A DNA stretch of 64,000 bases from Pseudomonas sp. B21-023 (lineage in GTDB: Bacteria > Pseudomonadota > Gammaproteobacteria > Pseudomonadales > Pseudomonadaceae), in assembly GCF_024749165.1 (NCBI RefSeq), contig NZ_CP087190.1, positions 5,491,501 through 5,555,500 on the forward strand. The letters are read 5' to 3'. The notes below the pieces were generated by a model. That model saw only the letters and a list, made by a program, of their open reading frames with translations. It was not told the DNA's origin and made no database searches. Made by a program: the position numbers and the translations under genes. How positions within the stretch are numbered: the stretch's first letter is position 1; every line of letters begins with the position of its first letter. Positions 8,768-16,547 of the stretch are shown piece by piece.

Positions 8768-10201
8768 TCAACTGACGCGCCGCGCCGGCAGCCACAACCT
8801 CACTCGCACGCCACCCTCGACGTTGTCCACCGCCAGCGCCCCGCCATGCAACTGCATCACCTCGGCCACGAAGTTCAGCCCCAGCCCGGTGCTCTTGCGC
8901 CCGGTGCCGGGCCTTGGCAGCGAATAGAACCGCTCGCTGACCCGGCCCAGGGCATATTCGGGGATCGCCTGCCCCTGGTTGAACAGGCTCAATGCCACAC
9001 GCTCGCCATCGCGCTCCAGCTCGAAGGCCAGCGCGCCTTGCTGCGGAGTGAAGTCCAGCGCATTGTCCAGCAGGTTGGCCAGCGCCTGGCGCATCAGGAA
9101 TGGATCGCACAGCAGCCTGAGGCCCGCCGGAATGCGCTGGCGCACCTGCAACCCGGCACCGTCTATCCTCGTGCCATGGGCCAGCAACAGCTCATCGATC
9201 AGCGCCGCCACCGCCACCTGCTGCTCGTCCTCCAGGGCCTGCATCTGTTCGACCCGGGCCAGGTTGAGCAGCCGCTCGATCATCTGCTGCAAGCGGTCGC
9301 TCTCGCGCTCGATGTTGCCGGCAAAGCGCGCCCGCTGCTCTTGCGGCATGTCGCCCTGGAGCAGCTCCGAGGCGCCACGGATCGCCGCCAGCGGGCTCTT
9401 GAGCTCATGGGTGAGGGTGTGCACGTAGCGTTCGACATAAGCCTTGCCTTCGAGCTGGGTGCGCATGCGCTCCACCGCCGTGGCCAGCTGCAGCAGCTCG
9501 CCGCCCTTGTAGTGTGGTAACGCGGCACGCTGGCCCTCGCTGACCGCCTGGGCATAGTGGGTGAGTCGGCGCAGCGAGCGGGTCAACCACCACGACAGCG
9601 CCGCACCCACCAACAGGCCGAGCACGATCAGCCCGAGGCCGAGGATCAGCAGGCGCCGCTCGGAGCGGTCGATGTACGGCTGCAGCGAGCTGTTGGGCTT
9701 GGCCACGGTGACCACGCCGATGATCTGGCCGCCGTCGAGGATCGGCGCCGCCACATGCATCACCGAGGTGCTTTCATCATCCGGGTCGCTGCGGGTCGAA
9801 CGTGCGCCGTACTGGCCACGCAGGGTCAGGTAGACGTCGTTCCAGCGCGAATAATCCTTGCCCACGGCCTGGCCGCTGGAGTCGAGCAGGACGATGCCCT
9901 TGGCATCGGTCACGTAGATCCGGTGGCTGACCTGGTTTTTCGCCAATCCCCAGATCTGCGCGCTCGGGCGCCGCTCGCCATAGGAAGCCAGCACCTGCGA
10001 CAGGCGGCTCTGGGTCAGGGTGCCGTTCTTCACATCGTCATGAAGGATCTCGGCCAGCAGGTTGGCGGTGTCCACCAGGGTTTCTTCCGATGACTGACGC
10101 ACCACCGGGCGGATCTGCTCGCGCACCGTGTTGAGCAGGAAGTAGCCCGCCAGGCCGACGAACAGGAAGTACACCAGGAAAATACGAATCCCCAGGCGCA
10201 T
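8768..10201 (-). CDS. creC: Two-component sensor histidine kinase CreC
   Basis: 477-aa membrane histidine kinase partnering CreB. The first transmembrane helix is at residues 5-25, a periplasmic sensor domain follows (about 26-180), and the second helix is near 185-205 (LLILGLGLIVLGLLVGAAL). HAMP-like region next, then the HisKA box with HELKSPLAAI (phospho-acceptor His), an N box (NLLDNALDFT) and a G box (STGLGLNFVAEV). The ATG overlaps the creB stop as TGATG, indicating translational coupling. In P. aeruginosa CreBC responds to PBP4 inhibition and affects beta-lactam tolerance; that role is carried over from the family. Confidence 0.92.
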   Translation of the reverse strand: MRLGIRIFLVYFLFVGLAGYFLLNTVREQIRPVVRQSSEETLVDTANLLAEILHDDVKNGTLTQSRLSQVLASYGERRPSAQIWGLAKNQVSHRIYVTDAKGIVLLDSSGQAVGKDYSRWNDVYLTLRGQYGARSTRSDPDDESTSVMHVAAPILDGGQIIGVVTVAKPNSSLQPYIDRSERRLLILGLGLIVLGLLVGAALSWWLTRSLRRLTHYAQAVSEGQRAALPHYKGGELLQLATAVERMRTQLEGKAYVERYVHTLTHELKSPLAAIRGASELLQGDMPQEQRARFAGNIERESDRLQQMIERLLNLARVEQMQALEDEQQVAVAALIDELLLAHGTRIDGAGLQVRQRIPAGLRLLCDPFLMRQALANLLDNALDFTPQQGALAFELERDGERVALSLFNQGQAIPEYALGRVSERFYSLPRPGTGRKSTGLGLNFVAEVMQLHGGALAVDNVEGGVRVRLWLPARRVS

Positions 10202-10881
10202 CAGGCATGCTCCGGGCTGTAGCTGTAGCCCAGGCCGCGGTGCGTCTGGATTGCCTCGGCGTCAGGCGCGACCTGGCGCAGCTTGGCGCGCAGGCTCTTG
10301 ATATGGCTGTCGATGGTGCGCTCATAGCCTACGTCCGAAGCCACGCCCAGGCCATCGAGCAATTGCTCGCGGCTGAACACCCGGCGCGGTTGCTCGAGCA
10401 GGCTTTGCAACAGGCGGAACTCGTGGCGGGTGAGCGCCAGCGCCTGGCCCCGGTAGCTGATGCGCATCGCCAGGGTATCGAGCTGGAACAGCGCGCTTTC
10501 ACTGACCACTTCAGCCCTGGGCGCCATGCGCTTGAGGATCGCCCGTACCCGCGCCGCCACCTCGCGGGGGCTGAACGGCTTGACCACGTAGTCGTCGGCG
10601 CCGATCTCCAGGCCCAGCACGCGATCGATCTCGGCGTCGCGGGCGCTGAGGAACATTACCGGCACCTCGCTGAAACGGCGCAACTGGCGGCAGGTTTCGA
10701 AACCGCTGATGTCAGGCAGGCCGATGTCGAGGATCACCAGGTCGGCCGGGCGCAGACGCTGTTGCTCGACGGCGGCGCTGCCGAGAGTCACCCACTCGGT
10801 GCTGTGGCCGTCGGCCTGCAGGGCGTAGATGAGGGTGTCGGCGATGGCGGATTCGTCTTCGACGATGAGGATGTGGGGCAT
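10201..10881 (-). CDS. creB: Response regulator CreB
   Basis: 226-aa OmpR/PhoB-type regulator. The receiver domain (1-120) has acidic pocket VEDE, phospho-acceptor Asp in VILDIGLPD, and conserved Lys in VVKPFS. The C-terminal winged helix (about 130-225) contains ALTRHEFRLLQSLLEQPRRV and ERTIDSHIKSLRAKLRQ. It is first in the creBC(D) operon, with its stop overlapping the creC start. The usual target would be creD and other genes with the Cre tag; I did not locate a clear Cre-tag repeat upstream. Confidence 0.93.
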   Translation of the reverse strand: MPHILIVEDESAIADTLIYALQADGHSTEWVTLGSAAVEQQRLRPADLVILDIGLPDISGFETCRQLRRFSEVPVMFLSARDAEIDRVLGLEIGADDYVVKPFSPREVAARVRAILKRMAPRAEVVSESALFQLDTLAMRISYRGQALALTRHEFRLLQSLLEQPRRVFSREQLLDGLGVASDVGYERTIDSHIKSLRAKLRQVAPDAEAIQTHRGLGYSYSPEHA

Positions 10882-10919
10882 CTGAGCGGCAAGCCTCGAG
10901 CTGCAAGCTTCAAGTGAAA

Positions 10920-10947
10920 GCGGATCGCGGCAACTTACACCGATCCG
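10920..10947 (-). terminator. Hairpin between the peptidase gene and creB
   Basis: An 8-bp inverted repeat GCGGATCG / CGATCCGC with a 12-nt loop, followed on the minus strand by CTTTCAC. It lies in the 108-nt gap after the retropepsin-like gene and before creB. It is a weak terminator candidate because the T run is short. The flanks also hold AGCTGCAAGCTT-like repeats common in pseudomonads. Confidence 0.4.
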
Positions 10948-10989
10948 CCGTTTCTTGCAGCTTGTCGCTCGATGCTTGCAGCTTCTGCA

Positions 10990-11490
10990 TCAGCAGCCCG
11001 GATTGCCTGCCGTGAACTTCTCGCGCGGATCCACTGCTGCCTTGAACTTGCGCAGGGCCTTGGAGCCGATCAACAGCGGATAACGGAAATTGCTGCGGTC
11101 AACCAGGTTGACCTCCACGGTGCGTTTCACATCGCCCAGGCACATTTCCAGGTCGATCACCGGGCGATGCGAGAGCGCTGGCGACTCCTCCTCGTCATCT
11201 TCCTCGGCGCGGTTCTTGATCTTGCTGATACGCGACACTTCATGTTCGTAGAGCTTGTCGCTGGCACCCTCGGTCGCCAGGCGGAAGCGCACCCACTCGT
11301 TGCCATCACGGGTAAACATCTCGATGTCCTTGGCCGACAGCGAAGCGGTCCAGGCACCGGTATCCATCTTGGCTTTGAGGGTCTGGCCGATCTCCGGCAG
11401 CTTGATGTTCTCGTAACGGCCATAGAGCGTCGGTTCGGCGGCCATCACCGGCAGCGCCAGAAGGGACAGCAGGGCAAGCAAGGGTTTCAC
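10990..11490 (-). CDS. Retropepsin-like aspartic peptidase (RimB/RloA family, 'ATP-dependent zinc protease' PF05618)
   Basis: 166-aa exported protein. The signal peptide is at residues 1-18 (ALLSLLALPVMAAEP) and the start is GTG 11490. The mature part carries the retropepsin-like active-site motif MDTGAWTASLSA near residue 42 and the second-half motif YPLLIGSKAL. The family is often misnamed 'ATP-dependent zinc protease'; RimB, a relative, processes glutamylated products, but this periplasmic version has no rimK/rimA next to it. It has an acidic insert (RAEEDDEEESPALSHR). It is divergent from the acyltransferase gene; the shared 182-nt gap is AT-richer and holds the palindrome ACATAATGT (11565-11573). 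Confidence 0.82.
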   Translation of the reverse strand: MKPLLALLSLLALPVMAAEPTLYGRYENIKLPEIGQTLKAKMDTGAWTASLSAKDIEMFTRDGNEWVRFRLATEGASDKLYEHEVSRISKIKNRAEEDDEEESPALSHRPVIDLEMCLGDVKRTVEVNLVDRSNFRYPLLIGSKALRKFKAAVDPREKFTAGNPGC

Positions 11491-11672
11491 AGGGCAGGCT
11501 TCCTTGAGAGGGGTCAGTGCTTAGACTGTGCGGGCAGGATAGGTTCGTCGCCACAGGTTAAACAACATAATGTGAAACATTTGTCCCAGTTAATGGGCGT
11601 ACGACGTTTGGCTAAGGGCCATACCCTGCTTATCATTGCCAACCGTTCACCTCACACAACAAGAGTCCCCTT

Positions 11673-12560
11673 ATGCGTCGCCTGCTGACCGGCATCCTCA
11701 CCCTCACCCTGCTGCTGCTCAACACCCTGGTGCTGATCGGCCCGCTGCTGGTCTTCGCCCTGCTCAAGCTGGTGCTGCCGGGCCGTGGCCGCGACTACGC
11801 GTCGGCCGCGGTGATGTGGATCGCCGAAACCTGGTCGGAGATTGACAAGGCCATCTTCGCCCTGTGCATCCCCACCCAGTGGGACATCCGCGGCGTCGAC
11901 ACACTGCGCCAGGACACCTCGTACCTGTGCGTGAGCAATCACCAGACCTGGGTGGATATCCCGGCGCTGATCGAGAGCCTCAACCGTCGCGTGCCGTTCT
12001 TCAAGTTCTTCCTCAAGAAAGAGCTGATCTGGGTACCACTGCTTGGCCTGGCCTGGTGGGGGCTGGATTACCCGTTCATGAAGCGCTACAGCAAGGCGTT
12101 TCTCGACAAGCACCCCGAACTCAAGGGCAAGGACCTGGAGATCACCAAGGCCGCCTGCGAGCTGTTCAAGCGCCAGCCGGTGACCGTGGTCAACTACCTC
12201 GAAGGCACCCGTTTCACCGAGGCCAAGCGCGCCGAGCAGCAATCGCCCTACCGCCACCTGCTCAAGCCCAAGGCCGGCGGCGTTGCCTTCGTGCTGGCGG
12301 CGCTGGGCGAACAGCTGGATGCGCTGCTCGATGTGACCATCGTCTACCCGGGCGACAAGGCGCCGGGGTTCTGGGACCTGCTCAACGGCAGCATCAGCCG
12401 GGTGATCATCGACATCCGCGTGCGCGAGCTGGACCCGGCGCTGTGCGAGGGCGATTACGAGAACGACCCGGCGTTCCGCCAGACCGTGCAGGCCTGGGTC
12501 AACCAGCTGTGGCTGGACAAGGACCAGCGGATCGCGCTGTTGCGCGCGGAGATGCGCTGA
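11673..12560 (+). CDS. PlsC-family (1-acylglycerol-3-phosphate) acyltransferase
   Basis: 295-aa inner-membrane acyltransferase resembling E. coli YihG. An N-terminal hydrophobic helix (residues 4-32) is followed by the PlsC domain with catalytic HX4D motif SNHQTWVD near residue 90 and the substrate motif YLEGTRFT near 178. The family acylates lysophosphatidate at the sn-2 position; YihG affects acyl-chain composition of phospholipids. Exact acyl-donor preference cannot be read from sequence. It starts at ATG 11673 with AAGAG about 8 nt upstream and appears monocistronic, ending before a REP pair. Confidence 0.88.
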   Translation: MRRLLTGILTLTLLLLNTLVLIGPLLVFALLKLVLPGRGRDYASAAVMWIAETWSEIDKAIFALCIPTQWDIRGVDTLRQDTSYLCVSNHQTWVDIPALIESLNRRVPFFKFFLKKELIWVPLLGLAWWGLDYPFMKRYSKAFLDKHPELKGKDLEITKAACELFKRQPVTVVNYLEGTRFTEAKRAEQQSPYRHLLKPKAGGVAFVLAALGEQLDALLDVTIVYPGDKAPGFWDLLNGSISRVIIDIRVRELDPALCEGDYENDPAFRQTVQAWVNQLWLDKDQRIALLRAEMR

Positions 12561-12564
12561 ACCA

Positions 12565-12657
12565 TCGGCCCTATCGCGGGGCAAGCCCGCTCCCACGATT
12601 TGACTCCCACGCAGATACATGGGCTTCGTGGGAGCGGGCTTGCCCCGCGATAGGGCC
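12565..12657. repeat. REP pair (type B)
   Basis: Inverted pair of the second REP family in the window, core GCGGGCTTGCCCCGCGA with GTGGGAG flanks facing inward and about 45 nt between copies. It differs from type A at the stem (GCGGG/CCCGC in place of GCCGG/CCGGC). Confidence 0.85.
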
Positions 12658-12789
12658 TACAAATACCCCACCAAATCCCGATTAAAATCCAGATTTATAA
12701 TCGACATAAGGAACTCTTTGTTTGTCACCACCCACCTGAGTGGATAAAAATCGATCAACCACAACTACAAGAAAAGCCAGGATCGATCG

Positions 12790-14139
12790 ATGGCCAACCC
12801 TCCCTGCTCCGCCCCCGCGCAACTGCGCCGCGTCCTGGGCCTGCCCGCCCTGGCGTTCTTCGGCCTGGTGTACATGGTCCCGCTGACCATCTTCACCACA
12901 TACGGCATCGTCACCGAACTCACTGGTGGCCGCACCGCCGGTGCCTACCTGGTCACCCTGCTGGCCATGCTGTTCACCGCCACCTCCTACAGTTTCATGG
13001 TCAAGCGCTTCCCGGTCGTGGGCTCGGCGTACTCCTACACCAACATGGCCTTCGGCCCCAACGTGGGTTTCCTGGCGGGCTGGTCGCTGCTGCTCGATTA
13101 CCTGTTCATCCCGATGATCAATTACCTGCTGATCGGGCTGTTCCTCAACATCGCCTTCCCGGCCATCCCGGCCTGGACCATCGTGCTGACGGCCATCGCC
13201 GTGGTGACCGTGCTCAACGTGGTCGGCATCCACTCGGTGGCCAAGACCAGCAACCTGATCGTCGGCGCGCAGATCGTCTTCATCGGCGTGTTCGTCGCCC
13301 TTTCCTGGCAGGGCCTGGCCGGGCAGCCGGTGGACCTGCTGGCGCCGCTGCGCGGTGATGGCAGCGCGCCGGGCTTCGGTGCCCTGATGGCGGGGGCGGC
13401 GGTGCTGTGCCTGTCGTTCCTCGGCTTCGATGCCGTGTCGACCCTGGCCGAAGAGTGCAAGGACGCCCGCCGCGACGTGCCGCGGGCGATCATCCTCACC
13501 ACCCTCGGCGCCGGGCTGCTGTTCACCGTGCTGGCCTATGTCAGCCAACTGGTGCTGCCGGGCAGCACCTTCGCCAACACCGATGCCGCGGCCAACGAAG
13601 TGATGATGAAGGCCGGCGGGCAGTTCCTCGCCAACTTCTTCACCGCTGCCTTCGTTGCCGGCAGCCTGGGCTCGGCGCTGGCCTCGCAGGCGGCGGTGTC
13701 ACGCATCCTGTTCACCATGGGCCGCGACCGCGTGCTGCCGCAGCGCAGCTTCGGCTACCTGTCGCCGCGCTTCGGCACGCCGGTGTTCGCCACCCTGCTG
13801 GTGTCGGCGTTCTCGCTGCTGGCACTGGTGATCGACCTGGCCACCCTCGCCTCGCTGATCAGCTTTGGCGCGCTGGTGGCGTTCTCGGCGGTGAACCTGG
13901 CGGTGGTGAAGACGCACCTGATGGATCACGCCGGACAGCGCACGCCGCTGGGCCTGTTGCGCTACGGCGCGGTACCGCTGGTGGGGTTGAGCCTGACCTT
14001 GTGGCTGTGGACCAGCCTGTCGGCGCTGACGCTGGTGATCGGCTTGTGCTGGTTTGCCCTGGGGCTGGCGTACCTGGCGGTGCTGACGGCCGGTTTCCGT
14101 CGGCCGGTGCGGTTGGTGGATTTCTCCGAGACCGCATAG
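12790..14139 (+). CDS. APC superfamily amino acid/polyamine permease (PuuP-like)
   Basis: 449-aa integral membrane transporter with about 12 predicted transmembrane helices. The first helix holds GLPALAFFGLVYMVPLTIF, the APC-typical unwound region. Further hallmarks are GFLAGWSLLLDYLFIP and FLGFDAVSTLAEECKD, similar to putrescine importer PuuP and related permeases. The substrate is inferred as an amino acid or polyamine only. The start at ATG 12790 follows GATCGATCGATGG; the Shine-Dalgarno is weak (AGGA 12 nt upstream). It appears monocistronic and ends at a REP-like hairpin. Confidence 0.85.
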   Translation: MANPPCSAPAQLRRVLGLPALAFFGLVYMVPLTIFTTYGIVTELTGGRTAGAYLVTLLAMLFTATSYSFMVKRFPVVGSAYSYTNMAFGPNVGFLAGWSLLLDYLFIPMINYLLIGLFLNIAFPAIPAWTIVLTAIAVVTVLNVVGIHSVAKTSNLIVGAQIVFIGVFVALSWQGLAGQPVDLLAPLRGDGSAPGFGALMAGAAVLCLSFLGFDAVSTLAEECKDARRDVPRAIILTTLGAGLLFTVLAYVSQLVLPGSTFANTDAAANEVMMKAGGQFLANFFTAAFVAGSLGSALASQAAVSRILFTMGRDRVLPQRSFGYLSPRFGTPVFATLLVSAFSLLALVIDLATLASLISFGALVAFSAVNLAVVKTHLMDHAGQRTPLGLLRYGAVPLVGLSLTLWLWTSLSALTLVIGLCWFALGLAYLAVLTAGFRRPVRLVDFSETA

Positions 14140-14156
14140 TCCCACACATTTCCTGT

Positions 14157-14179
14157 AGGAGCGGGCTTGTCCCGCTCCT
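14157..14179. terminator. REP-like hairpin between convergent genes
   Basis: AGGAGCGGG / CCCGCTCCT, a 9-bp stem with loop CTTGT. It resembles a degenerate type B REP and sits between two convergent genes, so it can serve as a bidirectional terminator. T runs are short. Confidence 0.55.
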
Positions 14180-14192
14180 GCAAAATCTTGGA

Positions 14193-14762
14193 TCAAACCG
14201 ACGGGGTGGCTACCGCTGGGTTACCCCACAAACTCCCCAGGTTCTGCAGCAACGACCCGGCAATCCCCTGCTGCCCCAGGTACTGCAGGATCAACGGCGC
14301 GAACTGGCCGATCATCCCGGTATCCATGCCCAGCGCCTTGAAGGCGTTGTCCAGGTCATTGCGGTTCTCGACTTCACCGCCCAGCGCATTGCTCAGGGCC
14401 GAGCTGTTCTTGTCATTGCCCAGCAACTGCCCCAGCCCGTTCAGCCCACCCAGCGCATTGTTGCCCGACAGCAGGTCGAGCCCCGGCACAGCCTTGGTCA
14501 ACTGCCCGTAGTCATCGCCGCTGAGGTTGTTGCGCGCCAGGCCCAACATGGCCCCGGCGCCGCCGATGGCCTGCTCGGGGGTGATTTTCAACTCGCTGCC
14601 CAGCGTATTGAGCAGGTTGGCCTGGGCGGCTGGCGCTTGCCCCTGTGCCTGTGGGTTCTGGTTCTGCATGGCCGAAACGGCATTGGCCGCGTCGCTGAGG
14701 TTGAAGGCGAACACCGGGCTTGCGGCCAGGGTCATCAGGGTTGCCAGGGTGAATGCTTTCAT
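14193..14762 (-). CDS. Exported DUF2780-type protein (VcgC/VcgE-like)
   Basis: 189-aa secreted or periplasmic protein of unknown function. The start is placed at ATG 14762 (MKAFTLATLMTLAASPVFA), which gives a clean signal peptide and has GAGGT 8 nt upstream; an upstream in-frame start would bury the signal. The mature part is Gln/Asn/Ala-rich, then has NLLNTLGSELKITPEQAIGG, GLARNNLSGDDYGQL and repeated Gly-Leu segments (GLNGLGQLLG), the pattern of DUF2780 proteins. It looks monocistronic and is convergent with the permease gene. Confidence 0.78.
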   Translation of the reverse strand: MKAFTLATLMTLAASPVFAFNLSDAANAVSAMQNQNPQAQGQAPAAQANLLNTLGSELKITPEQAIGGAGAMLGLARNNLSGDDYGQLTKAVPGLDLLSGNNALGGLNGLGQLLGNDKNSSALSNALGGEVENRNDLDNAFKALGMDTGMIGQFAPLILQYLGQQGIAGSLLQNLGSLWGNPAVATPSV

Positions 14763-14858
14763 CGGGAGGGACCTCGTCGGCCGGAATGGCCGGGAAACGA
14801 GGGATTGGACTGGAGCGCCAAAGGTTTGTTCCGGGCCGGCCATCGGTGTTCATCCCAG

Positions 14859-14968
14859 GGCCCAATCGCTGGCAAGCCAGCTCCCACAGTGGATTGCGCA
14901 ATAGTCTGAGCCCTGCGCTGTCCCTGTGGGAGCCGGCTCGCCGGCGATGGGCCGCACAGCGGCCCCGG
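14859..14968. repeat. REP pair (type A)
   Basis: Inverted REP copies with CCCACAG ends inward, one with the TGGCAAGCCAGC variant core and one GCCGGCTCGCCGGC. The right copy is extended by the hairpin GGGCCGCACAGCGGCCC. Confidence 0.8.
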
Positions 14969-14973
14969 CTATT

Positions 14974-15315
14974 TCAGCCCGGCTGATAAAAGCCCGAGGC
15001 AGGCACCTGCTTCAACGCCCCCACCAGCGCATCGACCTGCCCCCAGGCGACGGTCAGATGCTGCAGGCTCGACGCCTGGAGCTGCTTCAGATCGCCTTCG
15101 GTCGCCAGTTCCTGCGCGTGGTAGCCGTCGGTATAGGCGATGAACATGAAATGGCAGACGTTCATCAGCACCTCCTCGATGGGCACGGCGCCTTCGAGGA
15201 TAGCGGTGGAGAGGGATTGGCCGGGTGGGAGTTGGAATTTGGCGTGGAGGTCTTCGGGTGGGTCGGGGACGATTTTTTTCCTGGCAGTCACCTGAATGCA
15301 GTGATGCTGCACCAT
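14974..15315 (-). CDS. Small hypothetical protein, possibly DUF3077-like
   Basis: 113-aa predicted cytosolic protein with no assigned function. I chose ATG 15315 (MVQHHCIQVTARKKIVPDPP), which has a purine stretch TGTGGAAACGA upstream; an ATG at 15369 would add 18 residues but has no ribosome binding site. The KKIVPDPP start, the central NVCHFMFIAYTDGYHAQEL helix and the C-terminal WGQVDALVGAL helix recall the small DUF3077-type proteins found in many copies in P. putida genomes; that match is from memory and tentative. Its upstream region contains a long imperfect inverted repeat (15349-15455). Confidence 0.5.
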   Translation of the reverse strand: MVQHHCIQVTARKKIVPDPPEDLHAKFQLPPGQSLSTAILEGAVPIEEVLMNVCHFMFIAYTDGYHAQELATEGDLKQLQASSLQHLTVAWGQVDALVGALKQVPASGFYQPG

Positions 15316-15348
15316 TCGTTTCCACACAAAAGGGTCGCAGCTGTACAC

Positions 15349-15455
15349 GGGGTGGAAACCCGGATGCATTCAGGAAAACCCGGTAGGCACAAAGCCTCCC
15401 GCGCACAGCCGCCATGACGACACGTTCCAGAATGCATATCCGGGTTTCCACACCC
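15349..15455. repeat. Imperfect inverted repeat upstream of the small hypothetical gene; rest of 15316-15684 has no gene
   Basis: Left arm 15349-15371 (contains GTGGAAACCCGGATGCATTC) and right arm 15430-15455 (contains GAATGCATATCCGGGTTTCC) are reverse complements apart from two 2-nt insertions. GTTTCCACAC also occurs at 15318-15327. About 58 nt separate the arms. The roughly 370-nt stretch 15316-15684 between the hypothetical gene and the first RHS gene shows no convincing coding sequence. Confidence 0.7.
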
Positions 15456-15684
15456 GATCGCTGAACCGACAGCGAGCGGGAAAGCCTAGTGGGCAGGATT
15501 TCCCCGGACAATCAGACGTGCATCGACAGACTGCGCAGGATATTTCCTTAAGACGCAATCTGTAAGTGGGATCCGCCCCAGCAGCGAGTAGGAAATTTCG
15601 GCACCCCTATCATTTCTGCCAGTTGCTGGCTATCTATTTCAATCGCACACTTATACAACCCTCTCAGACCACTTCGAGATCATC

Positions 15685-16485
15685 ATGCAAAAAATAACTT
15701 CCCTGTCGTCAAGACTGCTAGCTACAGACACTCACGGCTCTGTACTTTCACATCATGCGACTCAGCAATCCAAAGCACACTCTTATACTCCTTTTGGGTA
15801 CGACCCTTCAGAAACTCCAGAGTCGACACAGCAGAGATTTAATGCCCAGCCCCGTGAATTGACTTGCAAATATATTCTTGGCAATGGATATCGGCCCTAC
15901 AACCCATCGATAATGAGATTCAACTCCCCCGACAATCTAAGCCCTTTCAATGAAGGAGGGTTAAATTCATACACTTATTGCTCCAATGACCCAGTGAATT
16001 ACACAGATCCTACGGGGCACAAACCCAAAGGCCAAACGCCTCAAATTCAACTCGGAAAAGCGTATTACCTAGCAGTTGAAAGTATCCTTTCGATTTCTAG
16101 CATTAAGGAAGAAATCTCAACAAAAACAGCAACCTTACAACACTATAAACAGAACGAACTAAACTACGCCTTCAACAATCCCGGGAAACTTGAAGAATAC
16201 CACAATCTATTAACAAGCAAGCGAAATGCAGAAACTCGAAAAGAACTTCATTCCACCCCCACGCAAAACTCCATTCTACCCCAACCAGACTCTAATTTTC
16301 GAGTTATAGCCGAAGCATCCAAAGCAGGAGGAGCACTGAAGAACTTCAAAAACAAGAACCCAGGCGCAGAGCCAATATACAATCAACGCACGAAAACCCT
16401 AGCGCTCGAAAATGAATTGGCCATCCTAATCCAGGAACTTTCAAGCGTTCAAGATAACAACCAAAAGAATCGAAGCTCGACTTGA
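15685..16485 (+). CDS. Short orphan RHS-core protein 1
   Basis: 266-aa protein made of one RHS-associated core and a unique tail. Core landmarks: YTPFGY (near 32), LGNGYRPYNPSIMRFNSPD, LSPFNEGGLNSYTYC and DPVNYTDPTGH (ending near 112). The tail (about 113-266) is hydrophilic and helical (SIKEEISTKTATLQHYKQNE, ALENELAILIQELSS), and I recognise no toxin family. There are no YD-repeat shell, signal peptide, PAAR or VgrG parts, and the gene has its own ATG. It is very AT-rich for the genome: 16081-16140 has 20 G/C of 60. This suggests horizontal origin. No obvious immunity gene follows; fdhA is convergent. Function unknown. Confidence 0.8.
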   Translation: MQKITSLSSRLLATDTHGSVLSHHATQQSKAHSYTPFGYDPSETPESTQQRFNAQPRELTCKYILGNGYRPYNPSIMRFNSPDNLSPFNEGGLNSYTYCSNDPVNYTDPTGHKPKGQTPQIQLGKAYYLAVESILSISSIKEEISTKTATLQHYKQNELNYAFNNPGKLEEYHNLLTSKRNAETRKELHSTPTQNSILPQPDSNFRVIAEASKAGGALKNFKNKNPGAEPIYNQRTKTLALENELAILIQELSSVQDNNQKNRSST

Positions 16486-16547
16486 GCCAGGGTATTTTAA
16501 ACAACAGGAGCAAAGCCCCTGAACAGGGCTCTGCTCACGCATTAAAC

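Noticed and set aside
14969..15511. 180-codon and 62-codon alternative minus-strand frames over the small hypothetical gene and its upstream region
   Set aside because: They are in other frames with unprotein-like Arg/Pro-rich sequence; the KKIVPDPP frame has a sensible composition and start.
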